From an uncultured Phycisphaerales bacterium (GTDB taxonomy: Bacteria > Planctomycetota > Phycisphaerae > UBA1845 > CAIVHJ01): a DNA stretch of 6,622 bases. The translations under genes and the position numbers were made by a program. Location of the stretch: positions 1 through 6,622 of the forward strand of contig CAIVHJ010000088.1 of NCBI GenBank assembly GCA_903905665.1, written 5' to 3'. Below are positions 5,068 to 6,622 of the stretch, in pieces. Position 1 is the first letter of the stretch. Each line of letters begins with the position of its first letter. The notes under the pieces were generated by a model that searched no databases, was not told the origin of the DNA, and saw only the letters and a program-made list of their open reading frames with translations.

Positions 5068-5733
5068 TCATCGACGTGACCGGGCGTGACGTAAAAGCCG
5101 CGCGGTTCGATGTGAATTCAGGAGCCGCAGCCGGGATTCCAGCTGTGAGACGGTGGTTTCGGAGCCGCCCTTGGCGACGATGAGCCGGAACGCGAGGTCG
5201 GCGTCGGTTTCGTTCCAGAATCCGCAGGCATCGCGAATGACGGATATTACTTTTCCCCGCGCGAGCAGCGCCAGCGCCAACCGCTTGAGCGATCGTTCCA
5301 CATCCACCCCAAAAAGAAAATAACATTCCGGCGAGAGGTTGCTCAGCAGGTGATCGGCTTTGGGATTGTCGAGAAAGTCCTCGCTGCGCCGACGAAAGAT
5401 GACTTGTCGGTAGTGGCTGAAAAGATCCAGCGGCACGTCGAGCGAGTTGTTGGCTTCGATGATCGCCCGATGACCGAGAAGCGTAAAGGAAAGTTTATTG
5501 TGCCCGGGGGTACCATCAATGCAGTGCAGGGGCCAGCCCGGAACGAGCGGGGGTTCATTCGCTCGCTGAGTGGTCAACGAAGAGATCAGGGAAATGTGAT
5601 AGGATCGAATGAATGCAAAAACCTTTCGCAGTGGACTCCGGAGAACATGGACGTTGGCGACCGGACAGGCTCCGTCAGCGTCGAGAAAATCGCGCTGCGT
5701 GTTCATGTCGATGAAAATGAACGGAACCATCAT
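5068..5733 (-). CDS. Isochorismatase/nicotinamidase-like protein lacking canonical catalytic Lys and Cys (221 aa)
   Basis: The fold is that of cysteine hydrolases of the isochorismatase superfamily. FIFIDMNTQRDFLD (residues 5-18) carries the catalytic-type Asp (D9); GWPLHCIDGTPGHNKL (66-81) matches the nicotinamidase-style WPxHCxxGTxG block; residues 111-120 correspond to the catalytic-Lys strand but read VIFRRRSEDF, so Lys becomes Arg (about R115); FGVDVERSLKRLAL (141-154) corresponds to the GVxTxxCVxxTA loop, with Ser148 where the nucleophile Cys is expected. The DxH metal motif before WPxHC is also not seen. The frame is intact, so this may be a conserved non-canonical or non-catalytic branch rather than decay. 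Start: ATG at 5733, with GAGGAG (5741-5746) 7 nt upstream; a second ATG follows at once. The frame runs further upstream only through a dispersed palindrome. It converges with the pilin cluster with a 60-bp gap. Confidence 0.85.
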   Translation of the reverse strand: MMVPFIFIDMNTQRDFLDADGACPVANVHVLRSPLRKVFAFIRSYHISLISSLTTQRANEPPLVPGWPLHCIDGTPGHNKLSFTLLGHRAIIEANNSLDVPLDLFSHYRQVIFRRRSEDFLDNPKADHLLSNLSPECYFLFGVDVERSLKRLALALLARGKVISVIRDACGFWNETDADLAFRLIVAKGGSETTVSQLESRLRLLNSHRTARLLRHARSRR

Positions 5734-6044
5734 CCCTGCACTCCTCAGACTTGGGCTTGTCCCAGTAACCCCCCTCACCCTACCCTCTCCCCCAGAGGGG
5801 AGAGGGGTAATGGGATACGCTCTTATTTCACCACCACCCACACCCCGATTGTGCCGATGAGGAGGCCTCACTGAATTCTAGGCGGGCTCAAGTGCGAAAG
5901 CGAATCGAGGATGAGATTCGGACTTATCGGCGCAATTGGTTGGGAATATAGGACTTGCGAGTCTGTTCACGCGATTGGTTCCGCGCTAGACCGTGAAAGA
6001 TCATCACCAAGCATATCCGACCAACGCCATCCGGTTCACCGTGC
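5734..6044. other. Spacer between two minus-strand genes
   Basis: The 311 bp between the hydrolase-fold gene and the isochorismatase-like gene hold no convincing gene on either strand. The left part contains the ribosome site (5741-5746) and the GC-rich palindrome at 5760-5815. The rest (about 5816-6044) shows nothing I can identify: no clear -35/-10 pair reading leftward and no strong terminator after the upstream gene. Confidence 0.7.
5760..5815. repeat. GC-rich dispersed-type palindrome (REP-like)
   Basis: The core is CCCTCTCCCC (5783-5792), loop CAGA, then GGGGAGAGGG (5797-5806): a perfect 10-bp stem. The outer arms, TCCCAGTAACCCC (5760-5772) and GGGGTAATGGGA (5804-5815), extend it imperfectly. 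Its minus-strand reading gives PLPSGGEGRVRG, a peptide I recall as a hallmark of spurious ORFs over a widespread intergenic repeat in many bacterial genomes. It lies 14 bp upstream of the ribosome binding site of the isochorismatase-like gene, so it would fold in that gene's leader if transcription enters from the right. Confidence 0.75.
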
Positions 6045-6622
6045 TCAGCGCGGGCGTCGGATGCCATCGGCGGTCCATGAAACCGATTCACCGGGCTTGA
6101 GGGGGTGAACGCGTGAGGACCAGTCGCCCAAATCGCGTTTGAATTCATCCACCGTGCCGGTCAAAATCGGAAACGTACCGTAGTGCATCGGAACAATCGC
6201 CGAAGGGTTGAAGAACCGGGCGGCGATCGCAGCGCCGCGAGGCCCCATGACGAAATGATCCCCCATCGGAAGCAGCAGGATTTTCGGAGCGAACAACTCG
6301 TCGATGAGTTTCATATCGCCAAAGACGTCGGTGTCACCGGCATGATACACACCGGCCAATTCGGGAGCGTGGATCACCATTCCCGTCGCGGTTCCACCAT
6401 AACCGGTTCCATTGGGAAGACTCACACTTGAGGAGTGATAGGCTCGCGTCATGGAAAAACGGACGCCGTCGAGCGTTTGCGTCCCACCGATGTTCATTCC
6501 CATGTAACGATCCGAGGGATAATGGGGGCTGAGTTGCATGGCGAGGTCATAGATGCAGACGACCTGCGGCTGGTGTGCTTTGAGAAGCGCGGGCAGATCA
6601 CCTACGTGATCCGCGGCAGCCG
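6045..6622 (-). CDS. UPF0173-like metallo-beta-lactamase-fold hydrolase, N-terminus beyond window edge
   Basis: Minus-strand gene whose 5' part lies beyond the right edge; 191 codons plus stop are visible. Reading through the internal ATG at 6539, the frame stays open to 6622 and gives AAADHVGDLPALL, so that ATG is not the start. Recognisable blocks are MNIGGTQTLDGV, RAYHSSS (metal His), YHAGDTDVFGDM (bridging Asp), LLPMGDHFVMGP and VPMHYGTFPILTG (last metal His), in the order seen in UPF0173/UlaG-like hydrolases of about 220-230 aa. The HxHxDH motif is odd: the D-H is present, but the preceding positions read Ala-Ala-Ala, and the codon before them ends in CG, which cannot be His. So two of the usual zinc ligands appear to be missing while the others remain. 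The substrate is unknown; the cytoplasm is the expected location. It ends 311 bp before the next gene on its strand. Confidence 0.88.
   Translation of the reverse strand, partial: AAADHVGDLPALLKAHQPQVVCIYDLAMQLSPHYPSDRYMGMNIGGTQTLDGVRFSMTRAYHSSSVSLPNGTGYGGTATGMVIHAPELAGVYHAGDTDVFGDMKLIDELFAPKILLLPMGDHFVMGPRGAAIAARFFNPSAIVPMHYGTFPILTGTVDEFKRDLGDWSSRVHPLKPGESVSWTADGIRRPR

Noticed and set aside
5734..5871. 46-residue N-terminal extension of the isochorismatase-like protein
   Set aside because: It is a translation of the dispersed palindrome (PLPSGGEGRVRG), while the ATG at 5733 has a GAGGAG site and starts right before the conserved first strand.
5350..5874. Plus-strand frame of 174 codons
   Set aside because: Antisense to the isochorismatase-like gene, and its end runs through the palindrome at 5760-5815.
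6045..6539. Treating ATG 6539 as the start of the hydrolase gene
   Set aside because: The frame stays open to the window edge and encodes the conserved DHVGD block upstream, so the gene is cut by the window and this ATG is internal.

Overview
The window looks like chromosomal DNA from a member of the Planctomycetota, most likely class Phycisphaerae or a relative. The main reason is the pair of long (about 360 aa) prepilin-type proteins with the near-invariant KGFTLIELLVVVAIIALLI start, a CPS(N/S) motif in the middle and a late NSPNH...EGQN...DG or FFDGHV motif. This protein style is typical of that group, which often carries many copies. The taxonomic call is inference from family resemblance; no rRNA or other marker is present.

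Layout, left to right. (1) Bases 1-999, + strand: a zinc-dependent alcohol dehydrogenase of the GHQ subfamily; its true start may lie just outside the window. (2) Bases 1221-1517, +: a 98-aa helical, coiled-coil-like protein of unknown function with a strong ribosome binding site. (3) Bases 1553-1595: a hairpin cluster that probably ends this gene and may also serve the convergent 55-aa membrane microprotein at 1633-1800 on the minus strand, which is a new prediction. (4) Bases 1801-2207: a 407-bp non-coding stretch with inverted repeats and a good extended -10 promoter (TGATATAAT), leading into the pilin cluster. (5) Bases 2208-5007, +: prepilin-like protein A, a membrane-anchored four-cysteine protein, and prepilin-like protein B. 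The two gaps are 70 and 87 bp, so co-transcription is likely but unproven. (6) Bases 5068-5733, minus strand and convergent with the pilin cluster: an isochorismatase/nicotinamidase-like protein whose usual catalytic Lys and Cys are replaced. (7) Bases 5734-6044: a spacer with a GC-rich dispersed-type palindrome. (8) Bases 6045-6622, minus strand: the C-terminal part of a UPF0173-like metallo-beta-lactamase-fold hydrolase, cut by the window edge, with an altered HxHxDH motif.

How the genes fit together: the central cluster probably makes envelope (pseudo)pilin-type proteins, processed at the inner membrane by a prepilin peptidase encoded elsewhere, with a co-encoded anchored Cys4 protein exposed outside the membrane. 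The flanking enzymes show no obvious functional link to it. The observations most worth checking are the two neighbouring minus-strand enzyme homologues that both lack canonical active-site residues, the long G tracts (G9, G8, G7) in and between the pilin genes, the microprotein at 1633-1800, and the Cys4 protein between the two pilin-like genes. I see no CRISPR array, tRNA, rRNA, transposase or clear defence system.
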